Of a DNA stretch of 64,000 nucleotides, positions 17,904 to 26,925 are shown piece after piece. Below the pieces are notes generated by a model that saw nothing but the letters and a program-made list of their open reading frames with translations, did no database searches and was not told where the DNA came from. The DNA comes from Desulfopila sp. IMCC35006 (GTDB lineage: Bacteria; Desulfobacterota; Desulfobulbia; Desulfobulbales; Desulfocapsaceae), in the NCBI RefSeq assembly GCF_005116645.1, contig NZ_SWCM01000012.1, forward strand, positions 62,001-126,000. Reading direction: 5' to 3'. How positions within the stretch are numbered: position 1 is the first letter of the stretch; the number at the start of each line of letters is the position of its first letter. A program made the translations under genes and the position numbers.

Positions 17904-19058
17904 TCAACCGTTGCTGCGTGTTTTCGGAAACAGAGCTATTATCGGCAGGGCGGCAAGAGGAATTACGGCGATACAGGTAAGGACAGGACGGATAGTGAAC
18001 ATGTCCGCCAGCTTGCCGATAAGCGGGGTAATGGCGCCGCCGAGGCCGTAGGCAAAACCCATCATCAGGCTGGCCACCATCGAACGTCCCTTGGGGGCCA
18101 GGGTCTGGGCCATGGTGACACCGAGGGGGAGCGGTGCCAGGACGAAGCTCCCGGCAAGGACCGCACCGAGATACACCCAGCCGCCATGGAGCTGCATGAG
18201 CAGCCAGAGGGCCGGCGCCATACCAAGAAAAGAGAAAATAAAAACCGGTTTGAAGCCGATGCGATCGGAGAAATGACCGGATAACAGGCCGCTGATTGTG
18301 CCAGAAACAATAAAACACGAATAAATTGCCCCTGCCGATACCACGCTGAAACCCTCCTGCACATACAGTACCGGCATGAAGGTCAGAAAGGACTGCCCGA
18401 CTATCGCCCGGATGAACATGACCAGCCAGATGAGGGCAACGACCTTCCAGACGCTGCCGAGGCTTTCCTTCAGGGCACTGAAAAAACCGGACCGATTCAG
18501 CCCTTCGCTTTGCGGTGCGGGTATCACCTTCACCAGATACATCAGGACCAGCAGTCCGGCGAGCATGGTGAACGGCATGGCCGTCAATCCAAAATAAGCC
18601 ACATACCAGGTAATAAAAAGAGGGCCGAGGCCAAAGGCCAGGGTGCCGCCGGTATTGAAGACGGACATGGAAAAACCGGCTTTCGATCCGGCATAAAGTG
18701 GCACCATGCCGGTGACGGAGGGATGAAACATTGACGAACCGACAGAGCCAAGCGCAATGCACAGCAGCAGTACCCAGAAATTAGGGGCGATTCCCGACAG
18801 CGGGATAAAGACAATGGCCAGCGATAAGCCCAGAAAGATAAAGGCTCGCGTTGGACAGCGGTCGGCGAAATAGCCGACGGTCGGCTGGATAATAAAAGCC
18901 AGCAGGCGCATCGTCCCGGCGATGATACCGACCTGGGTCAGGCTGAGTCCGAGCTTGTCGACAAAAACCGGGAAAAGGGGGCTGATGAAAGCGGAATAAA
19001 AATCGCCGGTGAAATGAATGAGGGTCAGAGCAAACAGGATTTTCAGATTAGCGGACAT
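17904..19058 (-). CDS. MFS efflux transporter of the fosmidomycin-resistance (Fsr) type
   Basis: A 384-residue polytopic membrane protein with 12 predicted segments. The opening resembles Fsr: TLIHFTGDFYSAFISPLFPVF, then TVGYFADRCPTRAFIFLGL and SSMFHPSVTGMVPLYAGSK, with the conserved FHP motif after the fourth helix. The second half contains LLSGHFSDRIGFKPVFIFSF, the repeated MFS loop signature. Fsr-family members export fosmidomycin and probably natural metabolites; the real substrate here is unknown. It converges with map on the plus strand, 60 bp apart. Confidence 0.82.
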   Translation of the reverse strand: MSANLKILFALTLIHFTGDFYSAFISPLFPVFVDKLGLSLTQVGIIAGTMRLLAFIIQPTVGYFADRCPTRAFIFLGLSLAIVFIPLSGIAPNFWVLLLCIALGSVGSSMFHPSVTGMVPLYAGSKAGFSMSVFNTGGTLAFGLGPLFITWYVAYFGLTAMPFTMLAGLLVLMYLVKVIPAPQSEGLNRSGFFSALKESLGSVWKVVALIWLVMFIRAIVGQSFLTFMPVLYVQEGFSVVSAGAIYSCFIVSGTISGLLSGHFSDRIGFKPVFIFSFLGMAPALWLLMQLHGGWVYLGAVLAGSFVLAPLPLGVTMAQTLAPKGRSMVASLMMGFAYGLGGAITPLIGKLADMFTIRPVLTCIAVIPLAALPIIALFPKTRSNG

Positions 19059-19177
19059 GCTGGGGCACCGGTGGTTGGCAAGTCAGGTGCTGGCTTACTG
19101 TATACAGTTGTTGTTGAGGAGAGTACTTTTGACAGAAGGTGACATCTATAAAACATTACAATGGCATATGCACGTTT

Positions 19178-22100
19178 TTAATGTTGATTGTACAATACCT
19201 CCCTGACTTTGGCGGCTAAGTCGTGCATGCTGAACGGCTTCTGGATAAAATATACGCCTTCGTCGAGAACACCGTGATGCGCTATAACATCAGCGGTGTA
19301 CCCGGACATGAACAGGCGCTTGATATCCGGGTAGAGCGATAACAGATTCCTGGCCAGATCCCGGCCGTTCATCTCGGGCATGACCACATCCGTCATCAGC
19401 AGATCGATTTCTCCGGCGTGCTCCCGGGCGAGGCGGATGGCTTCGCCAGGTGTTGCGGCTGATAAAACGGTGTACCCGAGGGGGTAAAGCATGGCCCTGG
19501 CAACTTCAAGGATCAAGGGTTCGTCTTCCACCAGGAGAATAGTTTCGTGACCGCAAGTGGGCTTTTCCTGCATATCTGACGCAACATTCTGTTCTGTCCT
19601 GGCGGCGAATCGGGGCAGGTAAATCTTAAAAGTCGTCCCCTGGCCAGGCGCACTGTGGACGTCTATATGGCCTTTATTCTGCTTGACAATGCCGTACACC
19701 GTAGCGAGCCCCAGACCGGTGCCCTTGTCCTTCGTCTTGGTGGTAAAAAAGGGCTCGAAAAGATGCGAAATTGTCTGTTGATCCATACCGCAGCCAGTGT
19801 CTTTTACCGTCAGAAAGAGATAGTCGCCTGCACCGGAATCTGCATGCCTGGCGCGGAAGTCCGCATCTAACGCGGCGGTACCGGTCTCTATGGTTACCTT
19901 GCCTGAACCCTCGATGGCATCCCGGGCATTGACGCATAGATTTACCAAAATCTGATCGATCTGGGAGGGATCCATATTGACGGCGCCCACCTCCTTTTCC
20001 GGCAGCCAGGCCAGGGCGATATTTTCGCCAATGAGCGGTTGCAGCATTTTGAGCATCCCGGCCACGGTCTCGTTGAGGTCAAGCACTCTGGGCGCCACAG
20101 TCTGTTTGCGGGCAAAGGCCAGGAGTTGTTGGGTCAGATCGGCAGAACGCTGGGCTGCCTTACGAATATTCTGCAGGTTGCCAAAGAGTGGCTGGCGGGG
20201 ATCGAGCGTCTCAAGAGCCAACTCGGAATGGCCGAGAATCACGCTGAGCATATTGTTGAAGTCGTGGGCCACGCCGCCGGCCAGCCTGCCTATGGATTCC
20301 ATTTTTTGGGCCTGACGGAGCTGGCCCTCAAGGGCGATTCGATCGCTGATATCGACCATGACTGCGATGGCGCCGTCAACCTCACCCTGGTCATTTACTA
20401 CCGGCGCCGAATAATTCAGGATGGTTTTTCTCTTGCCGTCAAAGGCCTCGATTTCGAGGAGTTCGTCAATGACGGTAGCCCCGTTACGAATTGTTTTCAC
20501 CAGGGCCCAGTCTTCGGCTTCGACCGGCTCCCGTGAAGGCAGGCGCCATGCCTTGAAAATGCCGTATTCGGACATTGGCACTTTTGGCTCTGCACCCCAT
20601 ATCTTCACCCCCATGGGATTACCGTGCAGCAGGGTGCCTTCCTTGTCGGCGAAGTACAGGCCGACGGGCAGGATCTCGAGAATCTTTTGCAATTGATTCT
20701 CTCTTTTGCGCAGCTCTTCTTCCATCTGTTTGCGCTCGGTTATATCGATGGTGTAACCGGCGAGGAGATGTTTGTCCCCCAGGCGGATCGGAAATTTGAT
20801 TGAAGTGTAGTGACGGTTGTTCAAGTTCTCGTCCAGATGAAGAATCTTCCCATGGGAGACGACCAGCCAATCGTCGGTCGTCATTTTTTGGGCTAATTCA
20901 GCCGGGAAAAGGTCTTCCATGGTCTTGCCGACCATTGCCGAACCGGCAATACCAACCATGTCCTTGTAGTTGTCACTGGCATGCAGCACCCGGCTTGTGG
21001 TAGAGTTTACTTCTTTGACGAAGGCGTAAATAGGCGAGTGTTTAATGAACAGGGAAAGCAGGTCATTGCTGGCCTGCAGCTTCTCCTCCGCCCTTTTCTG
21101 ATCGGTAATGTCATTGCCGACACAGAGTATCTCGCTGACATCGCCCGCAGCATCGAAGAGCGGTTTGTTGGTCCAGTATACCCAGACCCGAGTGCCATCC
21201 CGGCGCATGTTTTCGTTAACATTGACTGCGTAATGATTCGGTCGCAATCTGATATCGCGCACCAGGTCCTGAAGGTTTTTCCCTGCCTGATCCGTCTCGG
21301 GCAGAATGGTTCCAACCACGCTTTTCCCGAAAATTTCTTCGGCCCCATAGCCGAAGAAGCGTTGGGCAAATTCATTGAAAAAGGTAACCCGACCCTCGCG
21401 ATCCCAGCGCAGAATTATACTGTTGGCATTTTCAACCAGTTCCCGATACTGGGTCTCGCTTTTTCGCAGTTCGTTTTCACTCCTTTCTAATTCAGACGTC
21501 CGTTTTTTCACAGCTGTTCGCAGCGATCGATTCCAGCAGACCAGGACAAAAATGAGTAAAAAGGTGACCCCAAGGCCAACCAATAAAAATTTTACCGAAG
21601 CGAATTCCGCAAGAGGTGTGCCATACCATTTCGTCTCAATCTGCTGGAGTTCCTCGGGCGAGATCCGGGAGAAACCAGTCTCGATCTGATTGAGCAATGC
21701 ATTCTTCCCTTTGCTGACCGCCCGGTGAAATGCTCCCGAATGAAAAGGCTGGGTGACGTTGTACTGGTTCTGCATCCCATACTTGTGGAGGAGATACAGG
21801 GCAGGAGGTTTATCCATGACGAAGACGTTGATCTTGTGTGCTTGAGCCGCCTGGATAATTGCCTCGTAACTCTGATAAAGGACCAGTTTGTCGAGCCCAT
21901 GGCGCTGCAGGAAATCGACTGCTGCGTCGCCTTCCTTAACGGCCACTATAAAATCCTTCAGGGATTTCACGTCGGTTATGCCACTTATTTCGTTATTAAA
22001 AAAAGCAGAAACTTCCAGGCGAGCATAGGGTTTGCTGAAATCGAGCCAGGTGTAACGCTCCTCCGTCATGAAAATAGTGTCGATGACATCAAACTCTCCA

Positions 22101-22384
22101 GCCTGCATACCAGTCAGTGCATCCTTCCAGTCCAACGCCTTCAGCTCGACCCGAATGCCGGTCTTTTTCTGCCAAAGCGCCCATTGATCGGCAAGAATTC
22201 CCTGAAGAACGCCATCGCTGTCCAGAAAGGCGTAGGGAGGGTAATTTTTATCCATGACCACCTGGATGGTCTTTGCCGCCGAAGGCTGATGATCGGAAGC
22301 GGCTGCGCCAAACGCGGAACAAATGACCAACGAAAAGAGGAAGGGCAAAAAGTAAATGAGTTTTAGTAAAGATCGTTGGTTCAA
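19178..22384 (-). CDS. Hybrid sensor histidine kinase with periplasmic binding-protein domain and PAS repeats
   Basis: A protein of about 1,068 residues. I place the start at TTG 22384, 16 bp after the ilvA stop, where AGAGG precedes it; the open frame continues upstream into ilvA but without support. Order: signal/anchor helix, family 3 solute-binding domain (IQVVMDKNYPPYAF onward), transmembrane helix, three to four PAS domains, HisKA with GGVAHDFNNMLSVILGHSE, HATPase with NLCVNARDAIEG and DTGCGMDQ and GTGLGLATVYGIV, and a C-terminal receiver (LLMTDVVMPEMNGRD). It probably senses a small ligand in the periplasm, as EvgS/BvgS relatives do. No separate output regulator is adjacent. Confidence 0.88.
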   Translation of the reverse strand: MNQRSLLKLIYFLPFLFSLVICSAFGAAASDHQPSAAKTIQVVMDKNYPPYAFLDSDGVLQGILADQWALWQKKTGIRVELKALDWKDALTGMQAGEFDVIDTIFMTEERYTWLDFSKPYARLEVSAFFNNEISGITDVKSLKDFIVAVKEGDAAVDFLQRHGLDKLVLYQSYEAIIQAAQAHKINVFVMDKPPALYLLHKYGMQNQYNVTQPFHSGAFHRAVSKGKNALLNQIETGFSRISPEELQQIETKWYGTPLAEFASVKFLLVGLGVTFLLIFVLVCWNRSLRTAVKKRTSELERSENELRKSETQYRELVENANSIILRWDREGRVTFFNEFAQRFFGYGAEEIFGKSVVGTILPETDQAGKNLQDLVRDIRLRPNHYAVNVNENMRRDGTRVWVYWTNKPLFDAAGDVSEILCVGNDITDQKRAEEKLQASNDLLSLFIKHSPIYAFVKEVNSTTSRVLHASDNYKDMVGIAGSAMVGKTMEDLFPAELAQKMTTDDWLVVSHGKILHLDENLNNRHYTSIKFPIRLGDKHLLAGYTIDITERKQMEEELRKRENQLQKILEILPVGLYFADKEGTLLHGNPMGVKIWGAEPKVPMSEYGIFKAWRLPSREPVEAEDWALVKTIRNGATVIDELLEIEAFDGKRKTILNYSAPVVNDQGEVDGAIAVMVDISDRIALEGQLRQAQKMESIGRLAGGVAHDFNNMLSVILGHSELALETLDPRQPLFGNLQNIRKAAQRSADLTQQLLAFARKQTVAPRVLDLNETVAGMLKMLQPLIGENIALAWLPEKEVGAVNMDPSQIDQILVNLCVNARDAIEGSGKVTIETGTAALDADFRARHADSGAGDYLFLTVKDTGCGMDQQTISHLFEPFFTTKTKDKGTGLGLATVYGIVKQNKGHIDVHSAPGQGTTFKIYLPRFAARTEQNVASDMQEKPTCGHETILLVEDEPLILEVARAMLYPLGYTVLSAATPGEAIRLAREHAGEIDLLMTDVVMPEMNGRDLARNLLSLYPDIKRLFMSGYTADVIAHHGVLDEGVYFIQKPFSMHDLAAKVREVLYNQH

Positions 22385-22400
22385 GTCTGGCCTCTGTGCA

Positions 22401-23909
22401 TTACAGAAAAAGAGTATAGGCGGGATTGGCTGTCTCTTCCTTGTAGCGATAGCCGAGGGCGTCGAGTCGTTTTTCCAGCTCTGTATCCGAACCATCAGGA
22501 CATTCCAGGCCAATGAGAACCCGGCCGAAGTCGCCACCCTGTGCCCGGTAATGAAAGAGGGAGATGTTGTGTCTGCCGCGAGTGGCCTCGAGAAAACGGC
22601 TCAGTGCTCCGGGAGTCTCGGGAAACCAGAACCGGAATAATCGTTCGTGCCGCACTTTGCCTGATTTGCCGCCGACCATATAACGGATATGGGTCTTGGC
22701 CAGATCATTGTCGGTGAGGTCGATATTTGCATATCCGGCACTGGTCAGCAGCTTGGCAAAAGAGAAGCGTTCCTTCTCGTTGCGGGTCGAAATGCCGACG
22801 AAGATATGGGCCTGGTTTCTGCTCGACAGCCGGTAGTTGAATTCCGTGATATCACGCTCTCCGACCATATCCCGGCAGAACGCTTTGAGGCTGCCGGGTT
22901 TTTCAGGGACAGTAACGGCAAAAAGGGCCTCCTGTTTTTCGCCTATTCGGGTCCGTTCAGCGACATATCGCAGCCGTTCAAAATTCATGTTGGCCCCGGA
23001 ATTGATGGCGATCAGGGTTTGCTCTGTACATCCCGTGTCCTGGGTGTATTTCAGGAGTCCCGCCATCCCAAGGCCGCCGGCCGGCTCGACAATCGAGCGG
23101 GTGGCCTGGTATATTGCCTTGATGCCGCTGCAGAGCTCGTCAGTGGTTACCCTGATTATTTTATCGACATATTTTCGGCACAGCTCAAAAGGCAGTTTGC
23201 CTACCTGACGGACAGCCACCCCGTCGGCGAAAATGCCCACTGAGGCAAGTGTAATCCGGGCATTTTGGGCAAGCGATTGGTACATGGCGTCGCTGTCCAT
23301 GGGTTCTACGCCGATCACCTGAATCTCCGGACGCAGTGTCTTGAGATACAGCGCCAGGCCGGAGATAAGCCCTCCGCCACCCACCGGAACAAATACCGCA
23401 TCCAGTCTGCCGGGATTCTGGCGCAGTAACTCGACGGCAATGGTTCCCTGACCGGCAATAACCAGTTCGTCATCAAAGGGATGGACGGGGATCATATGCA
23501 ACTCTTCCGTGAGTTTTTCGGCATGACCGGCTGCTTCCGAATAGTTGTTGCCGAAAAGGACTACTTCCCCGCCGAGACCCTGTACTGCCTCAATTTTGAT
23601 TCTCGGGGTTGTCTTCGGCATAACGATCAGTGCCCGTATCCCGAGTTTTACGGCGGCAAACGCCACCCCCTGCGCGTGATTGCCGGCCGAGGCGGTGATC
23701 ACCCCTTTGTGCCGCTCAACAGGTGTCAGATGGGCAATTTTGTTGTAGGCCCCGCGCAATTTGAAAGAGAATATCGGTTGCTGATCTTCCCGTTTTAACA
23801 GAATGCGGTTGTGTAATCTGGTCGACAGGCCTGTTGCCTCGTCAAGGGATGTTTCGACAGCGGCTTCGTATACCCGGGAAGTGAGGATCTGTTTAAAAAG
23901 TTTCTGCAA
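22401..23909 (-). CDS. ilvA: Threonine dehydratase (biosynthetic)
   Basis: A 502-residue PLP enzyme converting threonine to 2-oxobutanoate, the first step of isoleucine synthesis. The PLP lysine is in FKLRGAYNKI (about residue 50). SAGNHAQGVAFA and the glycine-rich phosphate loop PVGGGGLISGLA follow. The C-terminal third has two ACT-like regulatory domains (ALFAVTVPEKPGSLKAFC and RLFRFWFPETPGALSRFL), the form controlled by isoleucine. It lies in the same row as ilvD upstream, separated by the oxidoreductase operon. The hybrid kinase gene follows immediately. Confidence 0.95.
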   Translation of the reverse strand: MQKLFKQILTSRVYEAAVETSLDEATGLSTRLHNRILLKREDQQPIFSFKLRGAYNKIAHLTPVERHKGVITASAGNHAQGVAFAAVKLGIRALIVMPKTTPRIKIEAVQGLGGEVVLFGNNYSEAAGHAEKLTEELHMIPVHPFDDELVIAGQGTIAVELLRQNPGRLDAVFVPVGGGGLISGLALYLKTLRPEIQVIGVEPMDSDAMYQSLAQNARITLASVGIFADGVAVRQVGKLPFELCRKYVDKIIRVTTDELCSGIKAIYQATRSIVEPAGGLGMAGLLKYTQDTGCTEQTLIAINSGANMNFERLRYVAERTRIGEKQEALFAVTVPEKPGSLKAFCRDMVGERDITEFNYRLSSRNQAHIFVGISTRNEKERFSFAKLLTSAGYANIDLTDNDLAKTHIRYMVGGKSGKVRHERLFRFWFPETPGALSRFLEATRGRHNISLFHYRAQGGDFGRVLIGLECPDGSDTELEKRLDALGYRYKEETANPAYTLFL

Positions 23910-23964
23910 GGAGAGACCTCAACGCGACAGGGAAAAAATGAGCTGCGCTGAAAGGCGCGGGCAG

Positions 23965-24005
23965 GGACCGGATCTTGTTTGCCGGGACTGAAATTGATCC
24001 GGTCC
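23965..24005. other. Perfect 10-bp inverted repeat upstream of ilvA
   Basis: GGACCGGATC (23965-23974) pairs with GATCCGGTCC (23996-24005) across a 21-nt loop. It lies between the korB stop and the ilvA start. There is no T-tract on the minus-strand side, so it is not a standard intrinsic terminator. It could be an operator, an mRNA processing or protection stem, or part of an ilvA leader. Confidence 0.6.
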
Positions 24006-24025
24006 GATAGATGTGTTACGCCGCA

Positions 24026-25078
24026 TTACCTGAGGCTGGCATTAATCATCTGCAGCGCATTGTTGCCGGGGCAGAGATCAGCTTCGGTCAGGCTGTTAAG
24101 CGGCCTGAGCGTCGAATTGATGATATCGTGGGTCTCCATGATTTCCGGATTGACATACAGCAGGCCGGTCAGCAGTCTGCCCTTGGATTTCTCAAGCTCC
24201 AGGTTATTGACGCATTTCATCCTGTCGGTGACGTCTTTGCTGGAATCGGCCTTATGCAGGTGGATGATGCTGCCGTCGTGCATCACCACTTCCTGACTGG
24301 TGCCTTCCGGATAATGGGCAAGAATCTCCTGCTGCAGGGGAACAAAGTCGAAGGTATTGGTGGCTTCGATATGATCCCGGACATATTCGTAACTCTTCGT
24401 TGAGGTAGAGGTGTTATTGAAGGTGACGCACGGTGAGATAACATCGATGAACGCCAGGCCATTGTGGGCGATAGCTCCTTTGATGAGCGGCACCAGTTGT
24501 GTCTTGTCGCCGGAAAATCCCCTGGCGACATAACTGGCACCCAGTTCGATGGCCAGTTCGCATAAATCGATGGAGGTGTATGGGTTCGGTTTGCCTTTTT
24601 TGCCCGCTGACCCCTTGTCTGCCGTGGCTGAGTCCTGTCCCTTGGTCAGGCCGTAACAGCCGTTATTCATGCAGATATAGTTGAGATTGAGGTTGCGGCG
24701 CAGGGCATGAGCAAACTGGCCCATACCGATGGATGCGGTGTCGCCGTCCCCGGAAATGCCGATGTACAGCAAGTCTCGATTGGCCATGTTGGCGCCGGTG
24801 GCAACCGAAGGCATACGGCCATGCACACTATTGAAGCCGTGGGATCTGCTGAGGAAATAGGCAGGTGTCTTCGACGAGCAGCCGATACCGGACATCTTGG
24901 CAACCCGGTGCGGCTCGATCGATAATTCAAAGCAGGCCTGGATGAGGGCGCTGGTGGTTGAGTCATGGCCGCAGCCGGCACAGAGTGTGGAGATTGCCCC
25001 TTCATAATCCTTGCGGGAATATCCGGCCGAATTTTTGGCGAGTTTGGGATGGCGAAAATCGGGTCGTTCAAAACTCAT
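24026..25078 (-). CDS. korB: 2-oxoacid:ferredoxin oxidoreductase, beta subunit
   Basis: A 350-residue thiamine-diphosphate subunit of the OFOR superfamily. The TPP/Mg site is GISGDGDTASIGMGQ (about residue 107) with the partner MNNGCYGLTKGQ. A [4Fe-4S] ligand pattern starts at LCAGCGHDSTTSAL, with further Cys in SGIGCSSKTP. It resembles KorB-type enzymes that interconvert 2-oxoglutarate or other 2-oxoacids with acyl-CoA and CO2 using ferredoxin. The start overlaps the alpha-subunit stop by 4 bp, indicating translational coupling. Specificity (2-oxoglutarate versus branched-chain acids or indolepyruvate) cannot be decided. The ilvD/ilvA neighbourhood is only suggestive. Confidence 0.88.
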   Translation of the reverse strand: MSFERPDFRHPKLAKNSAGYSRKDYEGAISTLCAGCGHDSTTSALIQACFELSIEPHRVAKMSGIGCSSKTPAYFLSRSHGFNSVHGRMPSVATGANMANRDLLYIGISGDGDTASIGMGQFAHALRRNLNLNYICMNNGCYGLTKGQDSATADKGSAGKKGKPNPYTSIDLCELAIELGASYVARGFSGDKTQLVPLIKGAIAHNGLAFIDVISPCVTFNNTSTSTKSYEYVRDHIEATNTFDFVPLQQEILAHYPEGTSQEVVMHDGSIIHLHKADSSKDVTDRMKCVNNLELEKSKGRLLTGLLYVNPEIMETHDIINSTLRPLNSLTEADLCPGNNALQMINASLR

Positions 25079-26925
25079 GCTTTTTCTCCCTTGGAACTTT
25101 TGGCCGCGGCCTGCTGGTCTTTATCCAGCAGGGCCAGGATGTTTTCGGTAATGAAGTCAGCGGTTACAGGCATTCCTTCGAAGTAAAGGATGGACTGCAT
25201 TTTCTGTGGGGAAACACCGTTTTCCGCCATGAGCATGGTGCGCAGCTGGGCGTCGCGGTTTTGTTCGATGACAAAGATTGTTTCATGCCGGTCGATAAAA
25301 TCGACAACTTCATCATGAAACGGAAAGGCGCGAACCCGCAGGCTATTGATTTTCAGTCCTTTTTTTGAAGACCGGCTGATGGCCTCATAGGCGGCATGGG
25401 TGGTCGTGCCGAAAAAAATCACCCCGACGGTAGCTTTGGGGTCTCTAATCTTGATATGCGGCTTCGGTACCATGGTGCGCGCAGTCTCCCACTTCACCAG
25501 CAGACGTTCCATCCCCGCCCGGTATATGGGGCTGTACTCGGTGTAGGCTGAGTATTCGTTATGGGAGGTGCCCCGGGTAAAATAGGCCCCTTTGGTGGGG
25601 TGCGTGCCCGGATACGTCCGATAGCAGATTCCGTCGCCGTCAACATCCAGATAGCGTCCCCATCTTTCCTTGAGATTGTCCAGATCCTCGGCACTCAGCA
25701 CCTTGCCGCGGTCATATTTCCGGTTGTCGTCCCAGTGCAGCGGTGCGCTGACATGGTCGTTCATGCCGAGGTCGAGATCACTCATGATAATGATCGGCGT
25801 CTGCAGCCGCTCGGCCAGATCGAAGGCGTCCGCCCCCATGTCGAAGCATTCTTTCGGATCGCAGGGGAAAAGCAGGACGTTTTTGGTGTCCCCATGCGAG
25901 GCATAGGCGCAGGAAAGCAGGTCCGACTGCTGGGTGCGGGTCGGCATGCCGGTGCTTGGCCCTGTTCTCTGGACATCGACGAGCACCACCGGAATCTCGG
26001 CGAAATAGGCCAAGCCGAGAAATTCACTCATGAGGGAGATGCCGGGCCCCGATGTCGCAGTGAAAGCCCTGGCGCCGTTCCAGGAGGCACCGATGACGAT
26101 GCCCAGCGCCGCCAGTTCGTCTTCGGCCTGAATTATGGCGACCTTATGCCGCCCGGTGTCGGGCTCGGTACGGAATTTGCCTGCGTATCGTTCAAAAGCC
26201 TCGATAACAGAGGTGGACGGGGTGATCGGATACCAGCCGGTAACTGTGGCCCCGGCGTAGACGGCCCCGAGACCAATGGCGGAATTGCCGTCCATGAGGA
26301 TTTCGTCGACCAGTTTATTGCTCTTCCGTACTGATAGTTTGCAGGCTCCCTGGTGATGCTCTTTCGCGTAATCGTAGCCCAGTTCCAGGGCTTTGATGTT
26401 CGGTTCGGCCAGCTTGGGCTTTTTCTGGAACTGCTTTTTGATCGAATCAGTGAGAACAGAAAAATCCATATCCAGGAGATACGCCAGGGAACCGACATAA
26501 ATGATATTGCGCAGCAGTTGGCGCAGTTTTGGATTCTGAAACTCGTCATTGCACAGTCTGGTGAGCGGTATGCCGATGGTGGTGAGATCGTTGCGGCTAA
26601 ACTCTTCCGACAGTTCCTTGGTGGAATCGTAGATGAAGTAGCCCCCGGGCAGGACTTCCAGGTAATCGTTGTAAAGGGTCTGGCCATTGACGGCAATCGA
26701 CATGTCGACTCCGCCCCGGCGGCCGAGGTACCCATGCTCGTTGACCCGGACCTCATACCAGGTCGGCAGACCCTGAATATTTGAGGGGAAGATATTTTTC
26801 GGGCTGACCGGGATTCCCAGGCGAAAGATTGCCTGGGCGAACAGATTGTTGGCGCTGGCGGAGCCTGAGCCGTTGACGTTGGCGAAGCGGACGACAAAGT
26901 CGTTGATACTCTCTATCTTGTTCAT
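25075..26925 (-). CDS. korA: 2-oxoacid:ferredoxin oxidoreductase, fused gamma-alpha subunit
   Basis: A 616-residue fusion. Residues 1-190 form the gamma domain (VRFANVNGSGSASANNLFAQAI and EVRVNEHGYLGRRGGVDM). Residues 215-600 form the alpha domain (GNSAIGLGAVYAGATVTGWYPITPSTSV, then the EDELAALGIVIGASWNGARAFTATSGPGISLM region in pieces). The gamma-alpha fusion is common in KorA-type enzymes. It overlaps both neighbours by 4 bp, so the FAD subunit, gamma-alpha and beta form one tightly coupled operon. The residues that would specify the acid substrate are not diagnostic by eye. Confidence 0.88.
   Translation of the reverse strand: MNKIESINDFVVRFANVNGSGSASANNLFAQAIFRLGIPVSPKNIFPSNIQGLPTWYEVRVNEHGYLGRRGGVDMSIAVNGQTLYNDYLEVLPGGYFIYDSTKELSEEFSRNDLTTIGIPLTRLCNDEFQNPKLRQLLRNIIYVGSLAYLLDMDFSVLTDSIKKQFQKKPKLAEPNIKALELGYDYAKEHHQGACKLSVRKSNKLVDEILMDGNSAIGLGAVYAGATVTGWYPITPSTSVIEAFERYAGKFRTEPDTGRHKVAIIQAEDELAALGIVIGASWNGARAFTATSGPGISLMSEFLGLAYFAEIPVVLVDVQRTGPSTGMPTRTQQSDLLSCAYASHGDTKNVLLFPCDPKECFDMGADAFDLAERLQTPIIIMSDLDLGMNDHVSAPLHWDDNRKYDRGKVLSAEDLDNLKERWGRYLDVDGDGICYRTYPGTHPTKGAYFTRGTSHNEYSAYTEYSPIYRAGMERLLVKWETARTMVPKPHIKIRDPKATVGVIFFGTTTHAAYEAISRSSKKGLKINSLRVRAFPFHDEVVDFIDRHETIFVIEQNRDAQLRTMLMAENGVSPQKMQSILYFEGMPVTADFITENILALLDKDQQAAAKSSKGEKA

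Noticed and set aside
22385-22537. Upstream extension of the hybrid kinase into ilvA
   Set aside because: The 51 extra residues lie inside ilvA and precede the natural signal helix. A TTG at 22384 with AGAGG fits better.
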